This document shows positions 1 to 9,337 of a stretch of 52,625 nucleotides of DNA, in pieces. The translations under genes were made by a program, and so were the position numbers. The DNA comes from Archaeoglobi archaeon. Its GTDB lineage: Archaea > Halobacteriota > Archaeoglobi > Archaeoglobales > Archaeoglobaceae. Under the pieces are notes generated by a model, which ran no database searches, was not told the DNA's origin, and worked only from the letters and a program-made list of their open reading frames with translations. The stretch covers positions 1 through 52,625 of the forward strand of contig JAPDIX010000034.1 in the NCBI GenBank assembly GCA_029259345.1, written 5' to 3'. Numbering within the stretch: position 1 is the first letter of the stretch; each line of letters begins with the position of its first letter.

Positions 1-188
1 ATTTGAATCCAATTGAGAACGTCTGGAAGAGTGTAAAAAGAGTTGTTTCAGAGAAATCACCGCTTAATGTGGACGAACTGAAAGAAGTGATTGTTAAGTC
101 TTTCAAAAAGCTGACAGAATCAATATCTTTTGCAAAAAGGTGGATTGAGAAGTTTCTGGGTAATAAGTTTAAGAGGTTATGCACTTAA
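1..188 (+). mobile_element. C-terminal part of a DDE transposase (IS630-like), truncated by window edge
   Basis: Translated (L)NPIENVWKSVKR...; the 'NPIExxW' motif is typical of the IS630/DDE_3 C-terminus; open at the left edge. Confidence 0.7.
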
Positions 189-221
189 CCATAATAATCT
201 TGTTTCTAATTCTGGTCTTGC

Positions 222-431
222 ATGCGAAATGTCAGAACGAATGGCGGTTACATAGTTGCTGGTTCGACAGAACTTTGGAATGGTGAGTGTGATATCTATA
301 TACTAAAGCTCTCTTCAATAGCCTCAGAACCCAAGCAGCCTAATTTCCTGAACCCTGTAAAGAACTGGCTTGACAACAAGCTTAGTAGCGTTCAGGAACT
401 GCTGAACATGATAATGAAGTGGCTTAAGTAA
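222..431 (+). pseudogene. C-terminal remnant of a secreted beta-propeller-repeat-type protein
   Basis: NGGYIVAGSTELWNGECDIYILKLSS resembles one 'GGYIVAGST...D.YLIKLD' propeller repeat; only about one repeat is present and it lies directly next to the transposase end. Confidence 0.5.
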
Positions 432-656
432 TTCTCTTATATTTTTATTTAAAAGAGCCGAGTTAACTTCTTCCATGCTCTCTTCACCCTCGAATTTTTT
501 GTAGTTTCTTGCAGTGGTCTGCAATCTTCACGACCTTTCTTGAGGCATCCATCAAAGCAAGAGACTTCACACCAGCATTTCTCTCAAATTTGAGAAGATG
601 TTTTGTGAAAATGTGAGGGAGAACCCTTTAATAGCTGCCCATAGTAAGATTTCTTT

Positions 657-929
657 GTGAAAGCAAGGATTGATTTCTACGCCACACTCAGGGAGAAATA
701 CGGAAAGAGCGTAGAGATTGAATGTGACGGAACACTCAGAGGAGCCTTTTTAGCTGCTGCCGAAAAGCTGGGAAAGGATTTTCTGGAGGAGATTTTTGAT
801 GATAAAGGCAACTTCAGAGACGACAGAATCATCACGGTCAACGGAAGGAACATAAAGGACGAGATGGTCGAAAAGTTACCAGAAAATGCGAGAATAGCTG
901 TTTTTCCACCAGTGGCAGGTGGATCATGA
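657..929 (+). CDS. MoaD/ThiS family ubiquitin-like protein
   Basis: GTG start; RIDFYATLREKYG ... IAVFPPVAGGS; MoaD-like C-terminus but with an extra Ser after GG. Confidence 0.85.
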   Translation: MKARIDFYATLREKYGKSVEIECDGTLRGAFLAAAEKLGKDFLEEIFDDKGNFRDDRIITVNGRNIKDEMVEKLPENARIAVFPPVAGGS

Positions 930-2068
930 AGTTTGACAAAATACAGATTGAGACTACCACCTTCTGCAATCTTGAATGTGGTTACTGTCATGGACGTAAT
1001 TTACCGGTTATTGACATTGCTGAAGAATTGTTTGAGAAAATGGCAGGTTTGGCAAAGGAATACGTACTCTACGGTTACGGTGAGCCCTTGCTCTATCCCA
1101 ATCTTATTAGAAGGGCTGAGATTCTGGGAGGAGACATTGTGATAAGCACAAACGGGATGGTTGAGATTGATAGACACACAGTTGAGCTTGCGGACAGAAT
1201 TGGCGTTTCCGTAGATGTTGACGACAGATACAGAAAGGGTTTGATTGTTGATTCAGCTCTGAAAAAATTTGAACTGCTGGGGGAAAAAGGGTTGGCACAG
1301 ATCGTTGTTACGAAGAGCAATGTTCACAAATTGCCGGAATTTTTTGAGAAAGTTGCCCAGTATGGATCAGGTCTTCTTGCAACAAATGTTGTAGCCCCAA
1401 ATCCTGAAATATATAATGAGGCGGTTTATTTTGAAGGAAGTAAGAGAAATGTCGAGTTTGTGATGGATCTGGATGAGAAGATCCTGGTTGAGGCGATAAG
1501 GGACTGTTCGAGGGGAGGTGGGAGGGCTTTAACCCTATACCGCTCCCTCCTTAGCGAAGTTTATTCACAAGGGTACTCTATAAACTTAATCTCCATATTT
1601 GAATTCAGGGATAGAATTAGAAGAGCAATAGAGGCTGAGAGTGTTTTTGAGCGGATAGAAGAGATCGCAAGAGATTACGGGGTTGAACTGATAGCTCCCA
1701 AGTTCTTCGGAGATTCGAAGTCGAGGGAGTGTCCCTATAAAAATTCGATTTTCGTAAGGGCTGATGGGGCGGTTTCATCCTGTATGAGCTTCGCCTATGC
1801 ACACAGAGAATACGTGAACGCCCATTGGAAGAGAATAGCAGGTTATGAGGTCGGCAATCTGAATGTTCAGGATATAGATGAAATAAAGGAAAATCTGGCA
1901 GAATTCGAGAGACTTAGAGAAGATATGGAGAACTTTCCATGGTGTGCAGATTGCCCTTACGTTAGGGGGTGCTGGTTTGCAGAAAGAGATCTGGACTGCT
2001 ACGCCAATCAACCATCATGCAGTGAATGTCTTTACAGCAGCGGAATTGCGAAATGTCTTCTGGGATAG
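926..2068 (+). CDS. Radical SAM protein with C-terminal SPASM-like Cys-rich domain
   Basis: CNLECGYC (CxxxCxxC) motif; C-terminal CPYKNSIFVRADGAVSSC...CADCPYVRGCWF...C...CSEC; ATGA overlap with the MoaD-like gene. Confidence 0.88.
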   Translation: MKFDKIQIETTTFCNLECGYCHGRNLPVIDIAEELFEKMAGLAKEYVLYGYGEPLLYPNLIRRAEILGGDIVISTNGMVEIDRHTVELADRIGVSVDVDDRYRKGLIVDSALKKFELLGEKGLAQIVVTKSNVHKLPEFFEKVAQYGSGLLATNVVAPNPEIYNEAVYFEGSKRNVEFVMDLDEKILVEAIRDCSRGGGRALTLYRSLLSEVYSQGYSINLISIFEFRDRIRRAIEAESVFERIEEIARDYGVELIAPKFFGDSKSRECPYKNSIFVRADGAVSSCMSFAYAHREYVNAHWKRIAGYEVGNLNVQDIDEIKENLAEFERLREDMENFPWCADCPYVRGCWFAERDLDCYANQPSCSECLYSSGIAKCLLG

Positions 2069-2210
2069 CCGTTTTTCTTTTTTAGAAGATAGCTTTAATT
2101 TGTTAATTTACTATCTCAGAGATTGCGGGGCTGCGAGATTGATAAGCCGAGAAACCTGGCAAAGAGTCGAGTGATCAAGAACTTTATATTCTTCTTTCAA
2201 AATTCGTAAC

Positions 2211-2858
2211 ATGAAGGTTGCAGCGATTAAAAATCATCCGGCAGAGGGGCTTGGCTACTTTGAGGAAGTTTTTGAAAACAAGGGTATTGATTACTATTAC
2301 ATCGAGGCGTACAAAGAAACAAGGGTTGGAGATTTTGATGCCCTTGTAATCCTCGGTGGCCCAATGGGTGTTTACGAGGCAGAGAAGTATCCGTTTCTCA
2401 GATGGGAGATGAACTTGATTAGGGAGAATTACAGAAACAAACCCGTTCTTGGTGTATGTCTTGGGGCGCAGCTAATCGCTGCAGCACTTGGTGAGAGAGT
2501 TTATCCATACATTAAGGAGATCGGATGGAGGAAGGTGAAGAAGGTAAGCGACAGATTCCCATTGCCTGATACTATAGAGGTTTTTCAGTGGCATGGTGAC
2601 ACCTTTGACCTTCCTGCTGGTGCTGAGCTGGTATATGCTGGTGACGAGGTTAAGAATCAGTGTTTTGTCACGGAAAAGGCAATTGCAGTGCAGTTCCACG
2701 TAGAAATAACGCTTGAGCTTATTGAAAAGTGGACTTCTGATCCAAAAGCGAGATTGAGTGAAGAGGAAAGAAAAAAGATTCTTGAAGAGAGTAGAGAAAA
2801 AATTGAAAATCACAACAAGCTATGTGAGAACTTCGTTGACCTCTTTTTGAAAGTTTAA
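2211..2858 (+). CDS. Class I glutamine amidotransferase (GMP synthase-like)
   Basis: VLGVCLGAQLIAAALG nucleophile elbow, ILGGPMGVYE, QFHVE motif. Confidence 0.88.
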   Translation: MKVAAIKNHPAEGLGYFEEVFENKGIDYYYIEAYKETRVGDFDALVILGGPMGVYEAEKYPFLRWEMNLIRENYRNKPVLGVCLGAQLIAAALGERVYPYIKEIGWRKVKKVSDRFPLPDTIEVFQWHGDTFDLPAGAELVYAGDEVKNQCFVTEKAIAVQFHVEITLELIEKWTSDPKARLSEEERKKILEESREKIENHNKLCENFVDLFLKV

Positions 2859-2861
2859 AAA

Positions 2862-4103
2862 TTATCCTCTACTCTCCTTCACTTCAAGCTTCTTTATCTT
2901 CTCATATAGCAGGGGGAGAAACAAACCGACGTCTGTAACAACTCCAATGGCCTGATGTGTTCCCCTATCCATTAGCTTTGTGACTGTTGCTGGATTCATG
3001 TCAACACAGATAGTTTTCACGGTTGAAGGTAGAATATTGCCTACAGCGATGCTGTGTAGCATTGTTGCGAGCATTATAACCATGTTTATCCCTCTTAAAG
3101 CCTTCTTCATCTCTTTTTTAGCCGTCATAACATCCGTTATAACCTCAGGCAGAGGTCCATCATCTCTTATTGATCCTGCGAGTATGAAGGGAACGTTCCT
3201 TTTCACACACTCATACATTATTCCGTCCCTAACTATCCCCTTCTCCACAGCCCTCTTTATACCACCAGCAGCGATAATTTTGCTTATCGTATAGAGATGG
3301 TGCCTGTTTCCTCCTGGCACAGGTCTGCCTTTATTCACATCCATGCCAAGTGATGTGCCAAAGATTGAGATTTCTATATCATGAACGGCAAGAGCGTTGC
3401 CCGAAAGCAGCAAATCAACATAGCCGTCTCTTATCAAAGCTGCAAGTGCATTTCTTGCAGAGGTGTGGTCAATTGCCGGTCCGGCCACAACAGCAATCTT
3501 ACCACCGCTGAGTTTTAGATCGTAGATCTCCTTTGCTATTGCCTCTATCATTCTCTCAGTCGGCCTCTCCGAAGACACTCTTCCTCCCATGAACTCGAAA
3601 TATGTGGACTTTCTCGGTCTCTCAGGTGGAACTACCCTCACACCTTTTTCGCCGACTACAACCAAATCTCCTTTAACTACTTCATCTATGGGCACGCAGT
3701 AGGCTTTACCATCTCTTATCACGATTACTCTGTCCATACTTATGTCCTCGACTTCAAGCCACTCCCCGCGATACCTGACAAAGGTCGGATGGTTTGTTGT
3801 AACGTAGAACCCATCTGGCAGGACTTTATCTGCCGGCGCTTTTGCAACCTCAACATCCTCAACCTCAACAACTCTCGCACCTATTCTGTGTAGCTCCTTC
3901 AGAATCTGGTCAAGGTGCGCATAATCTTTACCAAAAACTATCATTCTCGCATAACTGTGATCCTGCTTCATCTTCCCAATCCTGAACTCTAAGATCTCGA
4001 ATTCACCCTCAAGATCGAGTATGGTGTCGAGAGCCTTGGGTAGTATCATCGAATCAATCAGATGTCCTTCAAACTCAAGCTCCTTGGCTTTCACAACCAT
4101 CAC
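2862..4103 (-). CDS. TIGR00300 family protein (LOR/SDH-like; archaeal ornithine cyclodeaminase type)
   Basis: Full-length 413 aa ORF; AKELEFEGHLIDSMILPKALD N-terminus and Rossmann-like C-terminal half; adjacent to argB. Confidence 0.75.
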   Translation of the reverse strand: MMVVKAKELEFEGHLIDSMILPKALDTILDLEGEFEILEFRIGKMKQDHSYARMIVFGKDYAHLDQILKELHRIGARVVEVEDVEVAKAPADKVLPDGFYVTTNHPTFVRYRGEWLEVEDISMDRVIVIRDGKAYCVPIDEVVKGDLVVVGEKGVRVVPPERPRKSTYFEFMGGRVSSERPTERMIEAIAKEIYDLKLSGGKIAVVAGPAIDHTSARNALAALIRDGYVDLLLSGNALAVHDIEISIFGTSLGMDVNKGRPVPGGNRHHLYTISKIIAAGGIKRAVEKGIVRDGIMYECVKRNVPFILAGSIRDDGPLPEVITDVMTAKKEMKKALRGINMVIMLATMLHSIAVGNILPSTVKTICVDMNPATVTKLMDRGTHQAIGVVTDVGLFLPLLYEKIKKLEVKESRG

Positions 4104-4864
4104 CCCACATACTTAGAGATGTAATCTTTACTTTCGAGTATCGCATTTTCCTCTCTCACCTCAATGGTTAAAAAACCTGAGTACTCGTTAAGTCTGAATT
4201 TTCCAAGATCAACATTTCCTCTGCCCATGGCAAGATGCAAATCCTTCTTGCCATCGTTGTCGTGCAGATGCATGTTGACAACTCTCTCAAAGTTCTCCAT
4301 AAAGAAGGGATTCTCCCGAATGGTGTAGTGCCCCACGTCAATCGTCAGACCGAGATCGGTTGACTCGATAATATCTGTTAGCGCTCTCTCAAGTCCACCC
4401 TCTATCAAAATCGTGTTCTCCAGTGCAAGTTTTACCGGGCAGGATTCGACGAAGGGCTTGAATTCCGTCAGCAAAACCGTCTCGTTATGTTTGTCGAAGA
4501 GTGATTTATTAAAGTAGAACTGGCCATTGCTGATAAACGCCGGATTCCAGCCTATGTGAAGGGTAACCACTTCAGCACCACATTTATCTGCGAAATAGCA
4601 GACTTTTCTCATCTCCTCGTAACTCGCCTTCCTCATGTCCTCGCTGAGAGAGATAAAATTCGTGCTTGTTGCAGGAGCGTGGATAAGCAAATCTAGATCG
4701 TAACTCCACTTAAGCTCAATTACCTCCACATAACTCAGATTTTTGAGGGAATAAAGAGGATGATCCATCAGTATTTCTACGTGCGTAAAACCATTGTTTG
4801 CAGCAAATTCAAAAGCCTCTTTCGGGCTGTGCCTAACATCAGGCTGAATTCCAAGCTTGTTCAC
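4100..4864 (-). CDS. Sugar phosphate isomerase/epimerase-like TIM barrel (AP_endonuc_2 fold)
   Basis: FTHVEILMDHP..., LDLLIHAPA, VVTLHIGW, LALENT, LGLTIDVGH, VVNMHLHDNDG motifs. Confidence 0.78.
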   Translation of the reverse strand: MNKLGIQPDVRHSPKEAFEFAANNGFTHVEILMDHPLYSLKNLSYVEVIELKWSYDLDLLIHAPATSTNFISLSEDMRKASYEEMRKVCYFADKCGAEVVTLHIGWNPAFISNGQFYFNKSLFDKHNETVLLTEFKPFVESCPVKLALENTILIEGGLERALTDIIESTDLGLTIDVGHYTIRENPFFMENFERVVNMHLHDNDGKKDLHLAMGRGNVDLGKFRLNEYSGFLTIEVREENAILESKDYISKYVG

Positions 4865-5733
4865 GGTTCCACCATCGTCCCTATGCCCTCCTTTGTGAAA
4901 AGTTCGATAAGTATCGAATGGGGCTTGGAGCCATCAATTATATGGGCTTTTTCCACTCCACTCCTGAGTGCCCTCGCAATAGCCTCGAATTTTGGTATCA
5001 TCCCTCCCATCAGTATTCCCTTCTCCCGCATCTTCTCAAGTTCAGAAAGGTTTATTCGAGAAATCAGCGATCCCTCATCTTCAGGGTCTTTAAGAATTCC
5101 CGGAACATCCGTGAGCATTACGAGCTTTTTCACCTTTAGTGCTGCGGCAATCTCGCCAGCAACTATGTCTGCGTTAAGGTTGTATGTGTTACCCATAAGA
5201 TCTGTTGCAACAGGGGAAACTACGGGAATGAACCCATACTCAAGTAAAATTCTCAGAATATCCGGATTTATGTACTCGGTTTCACCAACAAAACCGAGAT
5301 CAACAATTATCTCCTCCTCACCTCTCTTCATTCTCATTTCCTTCTTTTTCGCAACGACAAGCAACCCATCTTTTCCGCTCAATCCCACAGCTTTTCCACC
5401 GTTTCTTATGAATGTCGTGACGATTTTGGAGTTAATTTTTCCATCAAGAACCATCTCAACGACTTCCATCGTTTCCCTATCAGTCACTCTCAAACCCTCC
5501 ACGAACTTTGGCTGCAAACCAAGCTTTTCCATTTTCTCTGAGATTTCAGGCCCACCACCATGAACCACTATTGGCTTGATACCGACAAAATACAGGAGGA
5601 GTATATCCTTTATCGTCTCTTCCAGAACCTTGTCATCCACCATCGCATGACCGCCAATCTTTATAACCATCGTGGTTCCGTGAAAGTCCTTTATGTATGG
5701 CAGAGCTTCAATCAGCAGCTCAACATTTTCCAT
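4861..5733 (-). CDS. argB: Acetylglutamate kinase (start placed at MENVELLIEALPY rather than the longer ORF start at 5796)
   Basis: MVIKIGGHAMVDD, VVHGGGPEIS, GLSGKDG, LNADIVAGEIA, GGMIPK motifs. Confidence 0.92.
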   Translation of the reverse strand: MENVELLIEALPYIKDFHGTTMVIKIGGHAMVDDKVLEETIKDILLLYFVGIKPIVVHGGGPEISEKMEKLGLQPKFVEGLRVTDRETMEVVEMVLDGKINSKIVTTFIRNGGKAVGLSGKDGLLVVAKKKEMRMKRGEEEIIVDLGFVGETEYINPDILRILLEYGFIPVVSPVATDLMGNTYNLNADIVAGEIAAALKVKKLVMLTDVPGILKDPEDEGSLISRINLSELEKMREKGILMGGMIPKFEAIARALRSGVEKAHIIDGSKPHSILIELFTKEGIGTMVEP

Positions 5734-5861
5734 GCCGACTCTCTCAAACATGAGGTACTTAAGGATTATCAGATCATTAAGTATTCCAGTCAACAATCCT
5801 ACTTCAGAAACTTAGCTCTCTGCTGATGCCAATAATAATAAAGCTGCTGTGACTATTCTGG

Positions 5862-7790
5862 ATGGTGAAAGTTGAAAAATTCCGAAAGAAGCTAATTGAT
5901 CTCACAGAAATTGAAAGAAGGGCACAAATTGATGCGATGCTCAGTGAGATCCGTAGACTCAGTGGAGAGAAGAGAGAGAAGAAGGGCAGAGCGATTCTTG
6001 GATTGAGAGGAAAGGTTGTGGGTGAAGAGTTCGGATATAAGCTTGTCAGATACGGCAGGAGAAAACTGATCGAGACGGAAATATCCGTAGGAGATGAAGT
6101 GTTGATAAGTAGGGGTGACCCGCTGAAAAGTGATCTGAGAGGAGTAGTGGCTGAGAAAGGGTCGAAGTATATAACCGTCGCTCTCGAATCCGTCCCGGAC
6201 TGGGCTCTTAAAGATGTTAGAATTGATCTCTATGCAAGCGATCTGACCTTCAAAAGGTGGATTGAGAACCTAAACAATCTGAGCGAGAACGGGTTGAGAG
6301 CTTTGAAATTTGCTCTCGGATTGGAGACTCTATCTGAAATTGAAGAAGTCAGTTTTGAGCCCGTTGATGGTCAGCTGAATGCTAGTCAGAGAAGAGCGGT
6401 ATCTCTTGCTCTCGCAACGGAGGATTTCTTCCTCATCCACGGGCCTTTTGGAACTGGCAAGACGAGGACGATAGCCGAGGTTGTTAGGCAACTTGTTAAA
6501 AGAGGTCAAAGGGTTCTCGTCACTGCTGAAAGCAACACTGCGGTTGACAACCTCGTTGAAATTCTCTCAGACTTGAAAATCGTCAGATTGGGTCATCCAT
6601 CGAGGGTTGATGAAAAGCTCAAGCGTTTCACTCTCTCCGCTAAAGTTGCTGAGCATGAGCGCTACATAAAGGTGATAAGGTTGCGAGAGAGAATCGAAAG
6701 GCTTGAGGAGGAGATGCAAAGACTTGTCAAACCCTCTCCCGCCATGCGAAGAGGTTTGAGCGATGAAGAAATTCAAAAGCTCGCTAAGACTGGAAAAGGA
6801 ACGAGAGGAATTTCAGCAGCAAAAATCAGATCAATGGCAGGATGGATTGAGCTCAGAAAAGAGTTGGATGGTTTATATGATGAGTTAAAGAGGACTGAGG
6901 ATGAAATTGCGAGAGAGGTTGTGGAGGGTAGTGAAGTTGTGCTTGCAACAAACTCATCAGCTTTTCTTGTCGAGGAATCCTTCGATGTTGCTGTTATAGA
7001 TGAGGCAAGTCAGGCAACAATTCCAAGTGTCCTGATACCAATAAATAGGGCAAAAAGATTTGTTCTGGCTGGAGACCACAAACAGCTACCCCCAACGGTT
7101 GTGAAAGCTCAGGAACTGAGCAAAACTCTTTTCGAGATGCTTATTGAAAGATACCCGACCAAATCACAGCTTCTTGAAGTGCAGTACAGGATGAATCCGG
7201 CTATAATGGAATTCCCGAATCGGGAATTTTATGAGGGGAAGATAAAAGCCCACAAAAGCATTGAGAATATTACGCTCAGAGATTTAGGGATCAAATCCAA
7301 GTCAAATGGTTTCTGGCGCGTTCTTGATCCTGATGAGCCAGTAGTCTTTATTGACACCTCTCGCTGTCCTGATAAAAGAGAGGGAAAGCTTGCAGATTCA
7401 ACATCAAGATATAACGAGCTTGAGTGCAGGATTGTTGAGAAAGTCGTTAATGAACTGCTCAGGATAGGGGTTAAGAAAAACTGGATTGGTGTCATAACTC
7501 CATACGACGATCAGGTTGATCTCTTGCGGAGAAGACTTGATGTTGAGACGAGCACGGTGGATGGATTTCAGGGCAGGGAAAAAGAGGTGATAGTGATATC
7601 CTTCGTCAGAAGTAATCGGAATAAGGAGATTGGATTTCTTGAAGATTTGAGAAGGTTGAATGTGTCAATAACTAGGGCGAAAAGAAAGTTAATAATGGTC
7701 GGCGATTCGGAAACTCTCAGCGTTAATGGCACCTACAGAAGACTGATAGAGCATGTTAGGAGAAAGGGATTTTATTTTAAATACTGTTAG
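5862..7790 (+). CDS. SF1B helicase, IGHMBP2/UPF1-like
   Basis: GPFGTGKTRT Walker A, VIDEASQATIP, LAGDHKQLPPTV, YRMNPAIMEFPN, VSTVDGFQGREKEVIVISFVRSN. Confidence 0.9.
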   Translation: MVKVEKFRKKLIDLTEIERRAQIDAMLSEIRRLSGEKREKKGRAILGLRGKVVGEEFGYKLVRYGRRKLIETEISVGDEVLISRGDPLKSDLRGVVAEKGSKYITVALESVPDWALKDVRIDLYASDLTFKRWIENLNNLSENGLRALKFALGLETLSEIEEVSFEPVDGQLNASQRRAVSLALATEDFFLIHGPFGTGKTRTIAEVVRQLVKRGQRVLVTAESNTAVDNLVEILSDLKIVRLGHPSRVDEKLKRFTLSAKVAEHERYIKVIRLRERIERLEEEMQRLVKPSPAMRRGLSDEEIQKLAKTGKGTRGISAAKIRSMAGWIELRKELDGLYDELKRTEDEIAREVVEGSEVVLATNSSAFLVEESFDVAVIDEASQATIPSVLIPINRAKRFVLAGDHKQLPPTVVKAQELSKTLFEMLIERYPTKSQLLEVQYRMNPAIMEFPNREFYEGKIKAHKSIENITLRDLGIKSKSNGFWRVLDPDEPVVFIDTSRCPDKREGKLADSTSRYNELECRIVEKVVNELLRIGVKKNWIGVITPYDDQVDLLRRRLDVETSTVDGFQGREKEVIVISFVRSNRNKEIGFLEDLRRLNVSITRAKRKLIMVGDSETLSVNGTYRRLIEHVRRKGFYFKYC

Positions 7791-7878
7791 TTTGGTAATC
7801 CCACAAATCTGCATGAGTTTTGTATTAGCCCGACTGCAATTGTTTCCGCTCATAACTTTCCAGTTCTGACGAGAAAAT

Positions 7879-8604
7879 TTAATCCAAAATACCCATACAG
7901 AGTTTCTCAAACTTCTCGTGCTCCAGCAGGTCATTGGATTTTCCGCTGAAGGCGACTCTACCGCTGACGAGCAGATATGCATCATCACTAATCTCCAGTG
8001 CTCTCTGCACATTCTGTTCTACAAGCAGAATCGTCAGCTTCAGGTCGTCTCTAAGCTTGATAACTCTGTCGAAGATAAGTTCGGCAAACTTTGGCGCAAG
8101 CTGAGCGGTTGGTTCATCAAGCATCAGAACATTTGCCTTTCTCACTAATGCGGTTGCCATTGCAAGCATCTGCCTCTCTCCACCGCTAAGCGTGCCAGCT
8201 TTTCTTTTCATAAATCTTTGGAGTTCAGGAAAGACGTCCAAAGCAGTATCTATTCTGTCTTTGACCTCATCTTTGTCCACAGTATAAGCTGCAATTCTTA
8301 GGTTTTCCTCTACTGTGAGGTTGGCAAAGACGTTGTCTGTCTGGGGTAGGTATGCTATGCCCATCTTTGTTCTTGTGTGGGCTGGATAGTTTGTGATTTC
8401 TCCTCCATTGAAAAACACCTTTCCTGAATGGATTGTTGCAAGGCCAAAGATTGATTTCAGTAGTGTTGACTTACCAGAGCCGTTAGGTCCAACTACCGTG
8501 GTAATCTTGTTCTTTCCCATCTCCGCATTCACATCAAAGAGGATATGGAGTTCCTTATACCCCGCATTCAACTTCACTGTCCTGAGCACCCAGATACACC
8601 TCAA
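7879..8604 (-). CDS. livF: Branched-chain amino-acid ABC transporter ATP-binding protein (LivF-like)
   Basis: [30 protein letters not shown]. Confidence 0.88.
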   Translation of the reverse strand: MRCIWVLRTVKLNAGYKELHILFDVNAEMGKNKITTVVGPNGSGKSTLLKSIFGLATIHSGKVFFNGGEITNYPAHTRTKMGIAYLPQTDNVFANLTVEENLRIAAYTVDKDEVKDRIDTALDVFPELQRFMKRKAGTLSGGERQMLAMATALVRKANVLMLDEPTAQLAPKFAELIFDRVIKLRDDLKLTILLVEQNVQRALEISDDAYLLVSGRVAFSGKSNDLLEHEKFEKLCMGILD

Positions 8605-9337
8605 CCACTTTCGGATTGTTCAAGATATCATCTTCCTTGCCCTCTGCAATCACACTGCCATTAGCCATAACATAGATGTAGTCTGTGTATTTAAGTACTA
8701 TGTCCAGTCTGTGCTCGACGATGAGAAAACTCATACCCCTCTTTTTGAGTTCAACGAATCTATCAAGCATATCATGCGATAACATCGGGTTAACACCGGC
8801 TATCGGTTCATCCATGATGATCAACTGTGCATCTTTCATCATCGCTCTCGCCACTTCAAGAAGTTTCAGCTGTCCACCACTCAGGTTTTGAGCTTCTGAA
8901 TCCCAGAGATGGTCCAACTTTAGAAATTCAAGTATCTTGAAGGCTCTCTCTACTATCTCTTCCTCCTTTCTCATCCATCTCCCACTAATCGTATTCAGAA
9001 TGTTCTCCCCATATCCTTTTGGAGCTATCAGCAGGTTTTCAAGGACTGTCATTTTCTTCAGTGGTTGGGGAATCTGGAAGGTCCTCACTATGCCAAGTCT
9101 GCTGATTTCGTGGGGTGGTTTGTTGGTTATGTCCTTGTCCTCAAAGAAAACCTTTCCCTCGTCAGCCCTATAAAAGCCTGAAACAGTGTTGATGAAAGTG
9201 GTTTTACCGCTCCCGTTTGGACCTATGACAAGAGTTATACTACCCTTTTCTACACCTATATTAACTCTGTTTAGGGCTTTAAGTCCATCAAAAAATTTGG
9301 AAAGATTTTGGGTTTGAAGTGCTCTCATTTCATTCAT
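8555..9337 (-). CDS. livG: Branched-chain amino-acid ABC transporter ATP-binding protein (LivG-like); start near [10 protein letters not shown]
   Basis: [45 protein letters not shown]; the 290 aa ORF runs upstream into livK in another frame, so a shorter start is preferred. Confidence 0.87.
   Translation of the reverse strand: MNEMRALQTQNLSKFFDGLKALNRVNIGVEKGSITLVIGPNGSGKTTFINTVSGFYRADEGKVFFEDKDITNKPPHEISRLGIVRTFQIPQPLKKMTVLENLLIAPKGYGENILNTISGRWMRKEEEIVERAFKILEFLKLDHLWDSEAQNLSGGQLKLLEVARAMMKDAQLIIMDEPIAGVNPMLSHDMLDRFVELKKRGMSFLIVEHRLDIVLKYTDYIYVMANGSVIAEGKEDDILNNPKVVEVYLGAQDSEVECGV

Noticed and set aside
4760-5563. 267-aa plus-strand ORF
   Set aside because: Antisense to argB and the TIM-barrel gene; Ser/Pro/Ile-rich low-complexity translation with no motifs
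7791-7878. Possible small RNA in the helicase/livF intergenic
   Set aside because: No complete C/D or H/ACA box set and no strong stem; nothing to support an RNA gene
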